Of a stretch of 64,000 nt of DNA, positions 46,584-55,604 are shown one piece after another. The DNA lies in NCBI RefSeq assembly GCF_000217995.1, contig NC_015676.1:1967708-2031707 (forward strand), read 5' to 3'. This DNA comes from Methanosalsum zhilinae DSM 4017. GTDB taxonomy: Archaea; Halobacteriota; Methanosarcinia; Methanosarcinales; Methanosarcinaceae. The position numbers and the translations under genes are program-made. The notes beneath the pieces were generated by a model. The model saw only the letters and a list, made by a program, of their open reading frames with translations. It did no database searches and was not told the origin of the DNA. Every line of letters starts with the position of its first letter. The stretch's first letter is position 1.

Positions 46584-47363
46584 CTAGCAGTCGACCCCCA
46601 TATCAAGAAAAACCTCAATATCATCCTCAATTTCTTTAAAGTAACTGTGATCCTTTACTACATATCTTCCATTATCAATTGACTCAAGGAAACCATACCA
46701 GTATACAACCATACCTTTCCCATAACGACTTTGATAATGACGCAACTGTCGATGGTGGTGACCAAAATGTTCCCTATCACTTCCAAAAAGAGCTTTACTT
46801 TCAATCCATGATATCAGGTTTCCATCAATTTCAAGTGCATTTTCAAGCAAGAAGTCCGGAGTTTTGGATGTACCTTTTCTTTTCAGATCCTTTTCTGTGA
46901 GAAATTGGACTTTCCTGATTCCAAGCCATTTCTCAAGAAGTGACTCACCGGCTTTGCCGCGGAAATCATGCATTCTGTGTGCTTTTGGGGAGAAAAAACA
47001 GTCTGCATCAAGAGCATTGACAATCTCATTTCGAAGACGTCTGTCAGATATCTGTTGCGGATCCTTAAGTATTTTTTTAGCAGGGTGACCCATTTCCTTA
47101 AGTATCATTGAAGCCATCAGTGAAGCAGGAATATGATTCTTATTTGCAATACTGAGAATACTTTTACCAGCTTTCCATTGCATTAAATGTATCCTTCTTT
47201 TTCGGTTAACACATGGATGTATCCTTTTTACCCGGGATACTATTTTTTGATTAAAAATAGTTAATATAACACCTGCAGGCTCCCCATACTCGGAAGAAAT
47301 GTATGCAACATCCTCCATAGAATTCAGGGATGTGTAGATCTGATTATAGGTTTCAATATCCAT
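46584..47363 (-). CDS. CDIN1/C15orf41-like TPD-domain nuclease
   Basis: A 259-residue protein. The C-terminal half is a PD-(D/E)xK nuclease of the TPD group: TPDF with D170, then WIESK with E188 and K190, followed by KGMVVYWYGF, which matches the human CDIN1 (C15orf41) family. The N-terminal half is helical and probably binds DNA (SILSIANKNHIPASLMASMILKEMG). Human CDIN1 is linked to a congenital anaemia, and the archaeal role is unknown. It overlaps the upstream glycosylase gene, which suggests DNA repair. The family call rests on motifs seen by eye. Confidence 0.8.
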   Translation of the reverse strand: MDIETYNQIYTSLNSMEDVAYISSEYGEPAGVILTIFNQKIVSRVKRIHPCVNRKRRIHLMQWKAGKSILSIANKNHIPASLMASMILKEMGHPAKKILKDPQQISDRRLRNEIVNALDADCFFSPKAHRMHDFRGKAGESLLEKWLGIRKVQFLTEKDLKRKGTSKTPDFLLENALEIDGNLISWIESKALFGSDREHFGHHHRQLRHYQSRYGKGMVVYWYGFLESIDNGRYVVKDHSYFKEIEDDIEVFLDMGVDC

Positions 47364-47997
47364 TCTCGCCTGCTCCGGACACTCTTATTTTCAAAAGACA
47401 CTCAGTACACCTTTTTTTTGTGCAGTATTTTTTTGCATATTCTACAATCAGTGCATGAAATTCCTTATATAGTCCTGTATCTTCCGGAATTTCAGATTCA
47501 AACAGTTCCTGGAGCTGTCTGTAATTGCCACTAACATCCATACACTCCATGATCCTTGTAGTATATGCATCGATAACAAATTTTGGTTTTTCAGCAGCAT
47601 ATAATATAATACTGTCCGCAGTCTCATAGCCTATTCCTTTAAGGGAAAGTAGTTCCTTTCGCATTTTATTTACAGGCAGTGAAAAAATATTATTTTCTCC
47701 TCTTCTGCTGAAATGTTGCGCAATTTGCTTTAAACGTGCAGCTTTTTGTCTGTAAAAGCCACAGCAATACACCAGTTCTTCAATTTCCCTGATATCGGCT
47801 TCTGCCATATTCTCAGGGTCAATAAGACCCTTTTTTTGCATCTGACCTATAGCTCTTTCAACATTTGTCCATTTCGTCTGCTGTGTTAAAACCGCACCAA
47901 CAACAACTTCAAAAGAAGTATCTGCAGGCCACCAGTTCTGTGGTCCAAACTCATTGAAAAGAATGTTATATATTCGTGTCAGATCTACAGATTTCAT
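47353..47997 (-). CDS. HhH-GPD DNA glycosylase (endonuclease III-related, COG2231 type)
   Basis: A 214-residue base-excision repair glycosylase. The helix-hairpin-helix is LKGIGYETADSI (119-130) and the catalytic Asp is D143 (FVIDAYTTR). The Lys of bifunctional EndoIII is absent, so it is probably monofunctional. The N-terminal FGPQNWWPADTSFE block is typical of this branch. The C-terminal Fe-S loop has only three cysteines (C192, C197, C200). A fourth at the right spacing exists only in another frame (see finding). It overlaps the CDIN1-like gene by 11 bases. Confidence 0.9.
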   Translation of the reverse strand: MKSVDLTRIYNILFNEFGPQNWWPADTSFEVVVGAVLTQQTKWTNVERAIGQMQKKGLIDPENMAEADIREIEELVYCCGFYRQKAARLKQIAQHFSRRGENNIFSLPVNKMRKELLSLKGIGYETADSIILYAAEKPKFVIDAYTTRIMECMDVSGNYRQLQELFESEIPEDTGLYKEFHALIVEYAKKYCTKKRCTECLLKIRVSGAGENGY

Positions 47998-48024
47998 AAC
48001 TCAAGCCGTTCAAAGATCCAGCAT

Positions 48025-48504
48025 TTATTTCCAGAATTTATCTTCATAATCCTCTGGGAGGTCAAGTTTCATTGCTTCGTCAATGCTCTTTTTTTTTCTG
48101 GAGCCTGTATTATCTCTGGCAGATACATCACTGATTCCTTCAGGATCCCCGGATGATCGATGAGATTCTATGACAGTTGTATCCTTATCCTGATTAATGA
48201 TCCTTTCATAAACCTCTGATTCCCTGGGCTGGGGATCAGCAGATGAACTATTAACCTCGCGGTCAGTATTTTCCTGATTAATTTGGGATGAAAAGTCTTC
48301 AATATCTCGGTTAAACTTTACACGGGTCTTTTCTGCATAAGAATCAATAATTCCTGATTGTCTAGAAGAACTCAGTCTATGAGTGCTTCTGTAACCTATC
48401 GCACAGTTTTCATCACCGGATCTCCAATCAACAAGGAATAAATGACATTCCTTCTTCTTGCAATCAGACCGGTTATCCAGAGGGCATACATCAGGTAGTG
48501 GCAT
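48025..48504 (-). CDS. Cys-rich N-terminal motif protein with disordered tail, unknown function
   Basis: A 159-residue protein. The first 40 residues hold a compact Cys motif (VCPLDNRSDCKKKECHLFLVDWRSGDENCAIGYR; C7, C15, C20 and C34 by count), probably a metal-binding knuckle. The rest is rich in Ser, Asp, Glu and Arg, with no fold that I can predict. I believe similar short proteins occur in other methanogens, but cannot show it here. It lies between prs and the glycosylase gene, 27 bases from the latter, and seems co-transcribed. Confidence 0.65.
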   Translation of the reverse strand: MPLPDVCPLDNRSDCKKKECHLFLVDWRSGDENCAIGYRSTHRLSSSRQSGIIDSYAEKTRVKFNRDIEDFSSQINQENTDREVNSSSADPQPRESEVYERIINQDKDTTVIESHRSSGDPEGISDVSARDNTGSRKKKSIDEAMKLDLPEDYEDKFWK

Positions 48505-48544
48505 ATTCTGTCATTCTTTACCTGGTTTCAAATATAGTTTTCGC

Positions 48545-49390
48545 CTACATCTCCAGTTCAGATGCGATCAGAGATGCAACACTGATACAGCTCTGGGATC
48601 TTTCGATAGTATCTGTTGCCAGAAGATCACTTACGCCTGCATTAAACAGTCTCAGCACTGCATTTCGTGCAAGTACCGGATGAACACATATAAGATATAC
48701 ATCATGGGCATTCTGTTCACGCAGTATCCTTATGGATTCTGCCATTGTACCACCGGTAGCGATCATATCATCAATTAGCACAACATCCCTGCCACCTACA
48801 TCCATCTGCTTGGTCTTGATCGAAACCCGTTCTCCGCTAAGCCTGGTTTTTTCGAGATAATCAAAATCAATGCCCGAAGAGTCAGATGCTTTTTTTGCAA
48901 TATCTACAGCACCCCTGTCAGGTGCAACTATCAGAGGGCTCTGTAATCCAAGGGATGCAAGGTAATCTCCAAGCAGATACGATGCATCAATGTCAAAAGC
49001 ATCGCATCTGAAATAATCCAGAACATTCTGTTCATGGATATTGACAGTATATACCCTATCTGCACTAACCGTACGGGCAATCGCGCGGGCACTTACAGGT
49101 TCACCTTCCATGAACTTACGGTCCTGGCGTGCATATCCCATATAGGGAATCACAACATTGATGGATGGTGAGCCTTCACAGGCATCAATGAGCTGGAGAA
49201 GTGCTATCAGATCGGAATCTGTAACAGTGCTCTGCACTATAGTCACATCTTCAGTAATCTCATCCAGTATACGGGTATAAAGTTCACCATCAGGAAAACG
49301 GTGGAAATCGCACAGAAGTGGTTCAGTATTCAGTTCCCTGGCAACTCTGGCAGCTAGCATCTGTGATGCGGGTCCTCCAATAATCTGCAA
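48545..49390 (-). CDS. prs: Ribose-phosphate pyrophosphokinase
   Basis: A 281-residue enzyme making PRPP from ribose 5-phosphate and ATP, feeding purine, histidine and other pathways that are also present here (purL, purH, hisF, hisE). The PRPP loop is VVLIDDMIATGGTM. The ATP region RQDRKF and the motif PDRGAVDIAKK are present. The short length is typical of archaeal Prs. The start codon is TTG at 49390, with GAGGG seven bases before it. It lies downstream of moaC in a minus-strand operon. Confidence 0.95.
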   Translation of the reverse strand: MQIIGGPASQMLAARVARELNTEPLLCDFHRFPDGELYTRILDEITEDVTIVQSTVTDSDLIALLQLIDACEGSPSINVVIPYMGYARQDRKFMEGEPVSARAIARTVSADRVYTVNIHEQNVLDYFRCDAFDIDASYLLGDYLASLGLQSPLIVAPDRGAVDIAKKASDSSGIDFDYLEKTRLSGERVSIKTKQMDVGGRDVVLIDDMIATGGTMAESIRILREQNAHDVYLICVHPVLARNAVLRLFNAGVSDLLATDTIERSQSCISVASLIASELEM

Positions 49391-49421
49391 ATTATATCCC
49401 TCATTAATTCAATATAGTTAA

Positions 49422-49913
49422 TTATTCCTGAGATCGTATCTCATAATTACCTTTAGTCTTTCTTACGACCCTGATATCATTGATTACAGTGTCAGGGTAA
49501 TTTCCACTACTATCCTTTTCAGCCGATTTGACCATATCCCATACCGTAAGAAGTGCGGTAGATACCCCATTTAACGCTTCCATTTCAACGCCAGTCCTTG
49601 CATTGGACCTGACCTCAACTGTAGATCGAACAGTTTCACCTTCTATAGTAAGATCAACATCAACGGAACTTATAGGGATCTGATGACACATAGGAATGAT
49701 CTCGGGAGTCCTTTTCACTGCCAGAATAGCAGCAATTCTGGCTGTAGAAAATACATTCCCTTTCTCAACAAGGCCCTTTCTTATCCGATCAATTGTCTGG
49801 CGGGAAAGGACAATCACGCCTGTTGCCGTAGCCTGTCTTGTAACAGTATTTTTATCGCTGATATCAACCATGTGGACCCTGCCATCCACAATATGAGTGA
49901 AATTATCTGTCAT
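49422..49913 (-). CDS. moaC: Cyclic pyranopterin monophosphate synthase MoaC
   Basis: A 163-residue enzyme of molybdopterin (tungstopterin) cofactor synthesis, acting with MoaA. The family start HIVDGRVHMVDISDKNTVTRQA, the central PMCHQIPISSVDVDL and the late ARTGVEMEALNGVSTALLTVWDM are all present. The cofactor is needed for formylmethanofuran dehydrogenase in methanogens. It lies 17 bases after a 60-residue unknown. Confidence 0.96.
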   Translation of the reverse strand: MTDNFTHIVDGRVHMVDISDKNTVTRQATATGVIVLSRQTIDRIRKGLVEKGNVFSTARIAAILAVKRTPEIIPMCHQIPISSVDVDLTIEGETVRSTVEVRSNARTGVEMEALNGVSTALLTVWDMVKSAEKDSSGNYPDTVINDIRVVRKTKGNYEIRSQE

Positions 49914-49930
49914 CAGATCACATTTAGACT

Positions 49931-50113
49931 TTAGTCGATTCTAACATTTTTACGTTGATGATAATCCTCTAACACACCCCTCAAATCCTGACTCAGTTGG
50001 TCTGCCTGGTCAATGGTGAGCTTGAGAATCTCCTCATCTTCTCCATGAGTTATAACAATTCTGACTCTGTTACGTTCAATGTCCACATTTATTTTTCTAT
50101 ATTCTTTATCCAT
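49931..50113 (-). CDS. 60-residue conserved-looking unknown between nnr and moaC
   Basis: A small soluble protein (KINVDIERNRVRIVITHGEDEEILKLTIDQADQLSQDLRGV) with a strand-strand-helix pattern. Its ATG follows the nnr stop with no gap and has an excellent ribosome site (AAAGGAGAT), so it is very likely translated. No family is recognised. It might be a partner of nnr or moaC, by position only. Confidence 0.7.
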   Translation of the reverse strand: MDKEYRKINVDIERNRVRIVITHGEDEEILKLTIDQADQLSQDLRGVLEDYHQRKNVRID

Positions 50114-51601
50114 TCAAGACATCTCCTTTCTTGTCACTTCAGTGATTCTGTCGATAATATCTGTTGCCAGAAGTCCGTATGAATGTTCTTCAAAAGCTAG
50201 ATCTCCTGCTACTCCATTTATGAACGCCCCACATGATGCAGCCTCCATTGCAGGATTGACAGCAAACAGTGTTCCGACAATTCCTGCAAGGACATCTCCT
50301 GTACCTCCCACAGTCATTCCTTCATTGCCAGTTCTGTTCAGCAAAACATCTTCACCATCTGAGATGATATCGACCTTTCCTTTAAGCAATGTTACTACGC
50401 GGTTTTTCCTGGAATACTCTAAAACCGATTCGAGTCTATGGAGAGGATCTGAAGGAGGTTTTTTACCTATTAAACGGGAAAATTCTCCTGCATGCGGAGT
50501 TAATATCATATCACAGTCATTCACAGGGATATTTTTCAGGCCAGCAAAACCATCGGCATCAACAACAACCTTTCTGCAGTAAGGCAATATCATGGATATG
50601 GCTTCCCCGATCTCATCACTTCTGCCAAGCCCATTACCTATCACAAGTACATCATGAGACTGTATCATCTTTAATATCACCGGTACATCCTCAACGCACA
50701 GTCGGTCATCTGAAAGAGAACGCACTATCAGATTTGGGGAATAGGCGGATACAATATCATCCACTCCCCTGGGGAGTGCAAGTGTTACAATATCAGCACC
50801 TGTCCTCAGTGATGCCATTGCAGTCAGGGCAGGTGCTCCAAAATATTCTCCACCACCAACAACCAGTATTCTACCTGACTGACCTTTATGAGAATCAACC
50901 TGGCGGCGGTTCAGCATGGTAAGATTTCCAGACCCAACATACACTTCTGCATCCCTGCATACACCAATATCTATAACTTCGATAGCTCCTGTATACCGCT
51001 CAACATCTTCTCTGGCAAGCCCCTTTTTCAAACGATGGAATGTAAGTGTTTTATCAGCCATGATCGATTTTTCAAACGAATTCCCATCCGGATCAAAGCC
51101 TGAAGGAATATCCACCGAGATTACAGAGGAACCTGTGCTGTTTATAATATCTATTGCAGTGGATTCGGGTTCCCTTATACTCCCCTTTACACCGGTACCA
51201 AAAATAGCATCAACTATAATATCTGCAGATCTTAATGATTCGCAGTTCTCCAGACTGGAAGAATCGGTTATTTGCATTGCCTCTATACCACTGTATTTCA
51301 GCAGATCAAAATTTTTCAGTGCTTCCTCCGTTTTTATCATTGACCGTCTTCCAATAAGAATAACCTGAGTATGGATATCCTCATATGATGATAGATGGCG
51401 GGCAGCTACAAATGCATCACCACCATTGTTACCCCTTCCGGCAACAAGAACAACCCTGCCACTGGAAATACTACTTCTGACTGCCTGAGCAATGGATGCA
51501 CCAGCATTTTCCATCAGCTGCATCCGGCTGAGTCCAAGACATTCACAGTTGATATCAATTGCCTGCATCTGACTGGAAGTGATCGATTTCATATATCTCA
51601 C
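50114..51601 (-). CDS. nnr: Bifunctional NAD(P)H-hydrate epimerase/dehydratase
   Basis: A 495-residue metabolite-repair enzyme. The N-terminal YjeF domain (1 to about 210) epimerises damaged NAD(P)H hydrate (AGRGNNGGDAFVAARHLS). The C-terminal ribokinase-like domain (about 220-495) dehydrates it with ADP or ATP (VNDCDMILTPHAGEFSRL, then NEGMTVGGTGDVLAG). The domain order and length match the fused prokaryotic form. It heads an operon running through moaC and prs to the DNA repair genes. Confidence 0.96.
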   Translation of the reverse strand: MRYMKSITSSQMQAIDINCECLGLSRMQLMENAGASIAQAVRSSISSGRVVLVAGRGNNGGDAFVAARHLSSYEDIHTQVILIGRRSMIKTEEALKNFDLLKYSGIEAMQITDSSSLENCESLRSADIIVDAIFGTGVKGSIREPESTAIDIINSTGSSVISVDIPSGFDPDGNSFEKSIMADKTLTFHRLKKGLAREDVERYTGAIEVIDIGVCRDAEVYVGSGNLTMLNRRQVDSHKGQSGRILVVGGGEYFGAPALTAMASLRTGADIVTLALPRGVDDIVSAYSPNLIVRSLSDDRLCVEDVPVILKMIQSHDVLVIGNGLGRSDEIGEAISMILPYCRKVVVDADGFAGLKNIPVNDCDMILTPHAGEFSRLIGKKPPSDPLHRLESVLEYSRKNRVVTLLKGKVDIISDGEDVLLNRTGNEGMTVGGTGDVLAGIVGTLFAVNPAMEAASCGAFINGVAGDLAFEEHSYGLLATDIIDRITEVTRKEMS

Positions 51602-51750
51602 CTTTAAATCTGTCTAATCCTATTTACCAGTTAGTGTTATTTACATATATCAGCCTATACTAATATGAACAAAAGGATATATTGCTCTATCTAACCGAAA
51701 AGTGCTTAATATCAGAAAGAGTTTCTATGTGAGAAAAGGAGGTAATTTTT

Positions 51751-53220
51751 ATTTCCGCTGTTTCAAAAAATTCCGACCCTCCTGCAAAAGCCAGGGTTAA
51801 GCCAACCTATCTGATAATTGGTAGTGGCAGCATTGGGTTTACACTAGCAAAAGAACTAAGGGAACTTAACAAAGACCTTGTCCTCATAGATAAGGAAAAA
51901 CAGAAGGTAGAGACGTTAAGAGAGGAAGCATACGAAGCGATTGTTGGAGATGCAAATGATCCGGATGTGCTAAGTTCAATTAACCTAAAAAACCTTACAG
52001 CCATACTAATTCTCACATCTGATAATGAGATAAATAAAATTGCATTGCAGAATATAAAAAAGGTAATATCTCCTGATGTATACTGTGTCTCAAGGGCATC
52101 AGATGTAATCAACAAGCAGGAAATGGAGACTCTGGGTGCAGATTATGTATTCATGCCCTCAAAGATTGTCGCCACCGCGCTTGCACGGTCACTGGAGAGA
52201 GCAGAATCTCTAAAAAGAGGAAATCGATTATCAAAATGGTTAAAGGAGATTTCAGGTAAGAAACTTGCAATTGTGGTTCATGATAATCCTGATCCAGATG
52301 CAATTGCAAGTGCAGTAGCACTTAAGGAAATCGCAACAAATTTTGACGTGGATGCAACCATTCTGTACCATGGAGAAATCGGACATCAGGAAAACAAGGC
52401 GTTTGTAAATCTGCTTGCCATCGAACTTGAAAAAATGGATGAACATGACATTTCCAGATTCGATAAGGTTGCCCTGGTGGACTGTACCTTACCAGGCTCC
52501 AATAATCAGTTGCCTCCTGAAACACCGATTGGGGTTGTAATAGACCACCATCCAACCGGTGAAATAGAGATTGAAGCAGAATACGCCGATCTGAGACCAA
52601 ATGTGGGTTCAACTTCCACTATTTTGACAAAATACCTCCAGGAACTTAATATTAATATAGAAAGGGAACTTGCAACCGCCCTGCTATATGGTATCAGGAC
52701 CGATACTCACGATTTTAAAAGAAACACTGATGCATCGGATCTGTCTGCAGCATCGTTTCTGTATCCCCTGTCAGATCATGAACTTCTGGACCAGCTGGAG
52801 AGACCTTCAATGTCAATAGAAACACTTGACATACTGGGAGAGGCAATTAACAGCAGACAGGTAATAGGAAGTTACCTGCTCTCAAATGTGGGAAATGTAA
52901 GAGATCGTGACGCATTGCCCCAGGCTGCAGATTATCTTCTGAACCTGGAAGGTATAGCCACAACCATTGCATTTGGGGTATCTGAAGACAGGATATTCAT
53001 ATCCGGTAGAACCAATGACATAAGGATCAATCTTGGGGAAGTGATGAAAGAAGCTTTTGGAGATGAATATGCAGGCGGTCATGCCACTGCAGCTGCAGCT
53101 CAGATTCCATTGGGAGTGTTTAGTGCTGCAAAGGATAGACAAACACTGCTTCGCCTTGTAAATGAGTCTGTGGTCAAAAAATTCCTGAAAGTTGTAGGCG
53201 TGGAAGAATCGGAAGAATGA
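51751..53220 (+). CDS. TrkA-N / DHH-DHHA1 phosphoesterase with apparent AUU start
   Basis: A 489-residue protein read from ATT 51751. Residues 20-130 form a TrkA-N Rossmann domain (YLIIGSGSIGFTLAKEL). A RecJ-like DHH domain follows (NPDPDAIASAVAL, VALVDCT, VIDHHPTG), then DHHA1 (GGHATAAAA). It should hydrolyse a nucleic acid or cyclic dinucleotide, with NAD or another nucleotide sensed by the first domain. The first ordinary start in frame, GTG 51967, falls inside the Rossmann fold. The perfect ribosome site AAAGGAGGT (51735-51743) stands seven bases before ATT 51751, and the frame is closed by TGA at 51730. The ATT start is thus inferred with good support. Confidence 0.85.
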   Translation: MSAVSKNSDPPAKARVKPTYLIIGSGSIGFTLAKELRELNKDLVLIDKEKQKVETLREEAYEAIVGDANDPDVLSSINLKNLTAILILTSDNEINKIALQNIKKVISPDVYCVSRASDVINKQEMETLGADYVFMPSKIVATALARSLERAESLKRGNRLSKWLKEISGKKLAIVVHDNPDPDAIASAVALKEIATNFDVDATILYHGEIGHQENKAFVNLLAIELEKMDEHDISRFDKVALVDCTLPGSNNQLPPETPIGVVIDHHPTGEIEIEAEYADLRPNVGSTSTILTKYLQELNINIERELATALLYGIRTDTHDFKRNTDASDLSAASFLYPLSDHELLDQLERPSMSIETLDILGEAINSRQVIGSYLLSNVGNVRDRDALPQAADYLLNLEGIATTIAFGVSEDRIFISGRTNDIRINLGEVMKEAFGDEYAGGHATAAAAQIPLGVFSAAKDRQTLLRLVNESVVKKFLKVVGVEESEE

Positions 53221-53240
53221 ACCGTTCTACCTGGATATAA

Positions 53241-54008
53241 ATGACAAAACAGAATGAATCAGATCGTAAAGGCATCGAGAAGCTCAGGACGTTTATGATT
53301 TGCAAATGGAGAGAAGAGCTGGCATGCCTGGAAGATATCAATATTGAAAATATTGCATTGCAGATCCAAAAAGCAGGATTCAGGTGTTTGAGATGCGGAA
53401 GCTGCTGCAGAAGTAAAGATGGAGACAACAGAGTATTCATAACACCTGCCGAAATTGACCTGATCTCAGAGACCTATGACATGGATCTGGAAGACATTGC
53501 ACTGCCATGTATTGACGATATACTCTCAAATTCAGATAACCAGCAGGAACTTCAATCCTTTATTGATACTGAGGGAAATCTCCATCCCACCGGCTGGATG
53601 CTTCTTCGCGGAGACAATGGCAACTGCAAATTCATCAGTGATGCAGGTCCATCCAATAAATGCAGGATATACAATTCAAGGCCGAGCCTGTGCAGTACAT
53701 ATCCTTTCCATATGGAGAACATGGACCTGGAGATCTGTGAATGCCCGGGTCTTGGAATGGATATTGAATGGAAGGAATGTATGGATATTGCCAGAAAGTT
53801 GATACAGCGCTATATCAGCGAACTTAAAGATTTCATATTAACATATGAAAAATATGAATACTTTTCATCTTCCAGTAAAGGATACGATATTTATCTGGGC
53901 AGACTAAATAAAGGAGAAAATGTATGTATTGTACATGATTCCAGAGGCATCCGCAAAGGTTTACTGATATCGAAATGTGGGGATCTGAAATTTATTCGGT
54001 CAATGTGA
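53241..54008 (+). CDS. YkgJ-type Cys-cluster protein
   Basis: A 255-residue protein of the YkgJ/UPF0153 family, thought to bind an Fe-S or zinc cluster. The core is C49-x2-C52-x2-C55-C56 (CLRCGSCC), with later partners in KCRIYNSRPSLCSTYPF and ICECPG. No function is proven. It begins 20 bases after the DHH gene, so the two are probably one transcript. A C-terminal extension of about 70 residues, after residue 190, is not part of the basic family. Confidence 0.85.
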   Translation: MTKQNESDRKGIEKLRTFMICKWREELACLEDINIENIALQIQKAGFRCLRCGSCCRSKDGDNRVFITPAEIDLISETYDMDLEDIALPCIDDILSNSDNQQELQSFIDTEGNLHPTGWMLLRGDNGNCKFISDAGPSNKCRIYNSRPSLCSTYPFHMENMDLEICECPGLGMDIEWKECMDIARKLIQRYISELKDFILTYEKYEYFSSSSKGYDIYLGRLNKGENVCIVHDSRGIRKGLLISKCGDLKFIRSM

Positions 54009-54113
54009 TATGGGTTCCTGGAAACTTATACATGACAGCAGAGAATATCAATATTTAAGATAGACTATCGATTATTTTATTTATAACATTAACTATGTAA
54101 CTCACTGATTATC

Positions 54114-55400
54114 ATGTCCACAAATACCAGTAATTCTATGACAATTTCTGAGAAGATTTTCTCAAAGGCAGCAGGTAAGGATGTAAAAGCAGGAGATTTT
54201 GTCTTTGCCAATATAGACAGGGCAATGACACATGATATAACCGGTCCCCTGGCATTGAAAGGGTTCTATGAGATTATGAAGGATAAGGAAGACAAAAAAG
54301 TATGGGATCCTTCAAAGATCGTGATCATCTTTGATCATCAGGTTCCAGCCGATTCTCTCTATGCAGCATCAAACCATATAATGCTCAGGAAATTTGCAAA
54401 AGAGCAGAATATTCTAAACTACGATGTTTATGAAGGAATTTGTCATCAGGTAATGCCTGAGAAGGGTCATGTACAACCTGGGGATCTTGTTGTTGGCTCC
54501 GATTCCCATACCTGTTCCTACGGGGCACTTGGTGCCTTTTCTACAGGTATAGGCTCTACTGATATGGCAGCTGTGTTTGCATCTGGTAAACTCTGGTTCA
54601 AGGTCCCTGAAACCATACGTTTTGAGGTGGAAGGAAATCTGCCGGACCATGTCTATTCCAAGGATATCATTCTGCATCTTATCGGAGATATAGGGATCGA
54701 GGGAGCTACCTACATGGCATCAGAATACGCAGGATCAGCTGTGAGGAATCTGTCCATGTCAGAGAGGATGACCATGTGCAACATGGCAATCGAGATGGGA
54801 GCAAAGACCGGAATCATCGAGCCGGATGAGGTAACTGAGAATTATCTTAAGGAAAGGATATCCGGGTATCAGCTTGACCCCCACTGGATATCTGATACTG
54901 ATGCAAAGTATTCACAGGTCAGACATTATGATGTATCGGATCTTGAACCACAAATTGCATGCCCCCATAATGTAGATAATGTAAAGCCTGTATCAGAAGT
55001 AGAAGGTACAAAGCTTGACCAGATATTTATCGGTTCGTGTACCAATGGAAGATTTGAGGATATAGAAATTGCTGCCAAAATAATCGGGGACGAGCCAGTT
55101 GCAAAGGATGTGCGATTGCTTGTAATCCCGGCTTCCAGAACAGAATATCTAAAAGCACTGAAGGCAGGATATATCGAACAGCTCATAGAAGCCGGTGCAA
55201 TTGTGGAATCGGCATGCTGTGGACCCTGTATGGGAGCTTCTTTTGGATTGCTGGGAGATGGTGAAGTGGGTCTTGCAACATCCAACCGTAATTTCAGAGG
55301 CAGGGAAGGAAGCCCTGAGTCCTTTGTATACCTGAGCTCTCCTGCAACTGCAGCTGCATCTGCTCTTACTGGTGAGATTACGGATCCCCGCAAGGTATGA
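54114..55400 (+). CDS. Homoaconitase / isopropylmalate dehydratase-type large subunit
   Basis: A 428-residue aconitase-family large subunit that binds a 4Fe-4S cluster through C309 (GSCTNGR), C369 and C372 (CCGPCMG). Motifs FDHQVPADS and [24 protein letters not shown] are standard. Methanogens have two such pairs: LeuCD for leucine and the homoaconitase HACN for 2-oxosuberate in coenzyme B synthesis. Sequence alone does not settle which this is, so I give no symbol. The small subunit is not adjacent. A hairpin follows the stop. Confidence 0.9.
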   Translation: MSTNTSNSMTISEKIFSKAAGKDVKAGDFVFANIDRAMTHDITGPLALKGFYEIMKDKEDKKVWDPSKIVIIFDHQVPADSLYAASNHIMLRKFAKEQNILNYDVYEGICHQVMPEKGHVQPGDLVVGSDSHTCSYGALGAFSTGIGSTDMAAVFASGKLWFKVPETIRFEVEGNLPDHVYSKDIILHLIGDIGIEGATYMASEYAGSAVRNLSMSERMTMCNMAIEMGAKTGIIEPDEVTENYLKERISGYQLDPHWISDTDAKYSQVRHYDVSDLEPQIACPHNVDNVKPVSEVEGTKLDQIFIGSCTNGRFEDIEIAAKIIGDEPVAKDVRLLVIPASRTEYLKALKAGYIEQLIEAGAIVESACCGPCMGASFGLLGDGEVGLATSNRNFRGREGSPESFVYLSSPATAAASALTGEITDPRKV

Positions 55401-55406
55401 AATATA

Positions 55407-55435
55407 TTTTGTGCAAAACCATTGCCTGCACAAAA
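55407..55435 (+). terminator. Hairpin after the homoaconitase-type gene
   Basis: A perfect 9-bp stem (TTTTGTGCA at 55407-55415 and TGCACAAAA at 55427-55435, loop of 11) starts six bases after the stop codon. It is probably a 3'-end or termination element of the upstream gene. There is no strong T-run. Confidence 0.5.
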
Positions 55436-55443
55436 CCAGAAGA

Positions 55444-55533
55444 TATATAAAAAGTCCAGCAATCTAAAAATAGATGACGTTGGCCTTGCTTAAATTTCCC
55501 GTCATTGGATTATAATCCAGAAAGCCAACGTCA
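55444..55533 (+). ncRNA. Candidate small RNA with its own TATA box
   Basis: TATATAAAAA at 55444-55453 is a strong TATA box. A transcript from it would start near 55473-55475, where a perfect 10-bp arm begins: TGACGTTGGC at 55475-55484, pairing with GCCAACGTCA at 55524-55533. Two further pairs extend the stem inside after one mismatch. The loop contains a 14-base palindrome (TGGATTATAATCCA, 55506-55519) that can form its own hairpin. No protein frame explains it. hisE has a separate TATA-like box (TTAAATAT at 55565). It is not a tRNA: no T-loop or acceptor stem is found. Confidence 0.45.
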
Positions 55534-55604
55534 CTTGATCTTCTGTCCGGGACAACAGGCACTATTAAATATTGATAGGTGCTGTTCTTTAAGTGGTGAA
55601 TTAA

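Noticed and set aside
50079-50582. 167-residue plus-strand frame inside nnr
   Set aside because: It is antisense to the conserved dehydratase domain of nnr; its composition is that of a reverse-strand shadow.
55444-55560. Possible tRNA in the homoaconitase-hisE gap
   Set aside because: There is no GGTTCRANNCC T-loop, no 7-bp acceptor stem with CCA-type end and no D-arm; only the long stem and an internal palindrome are present.
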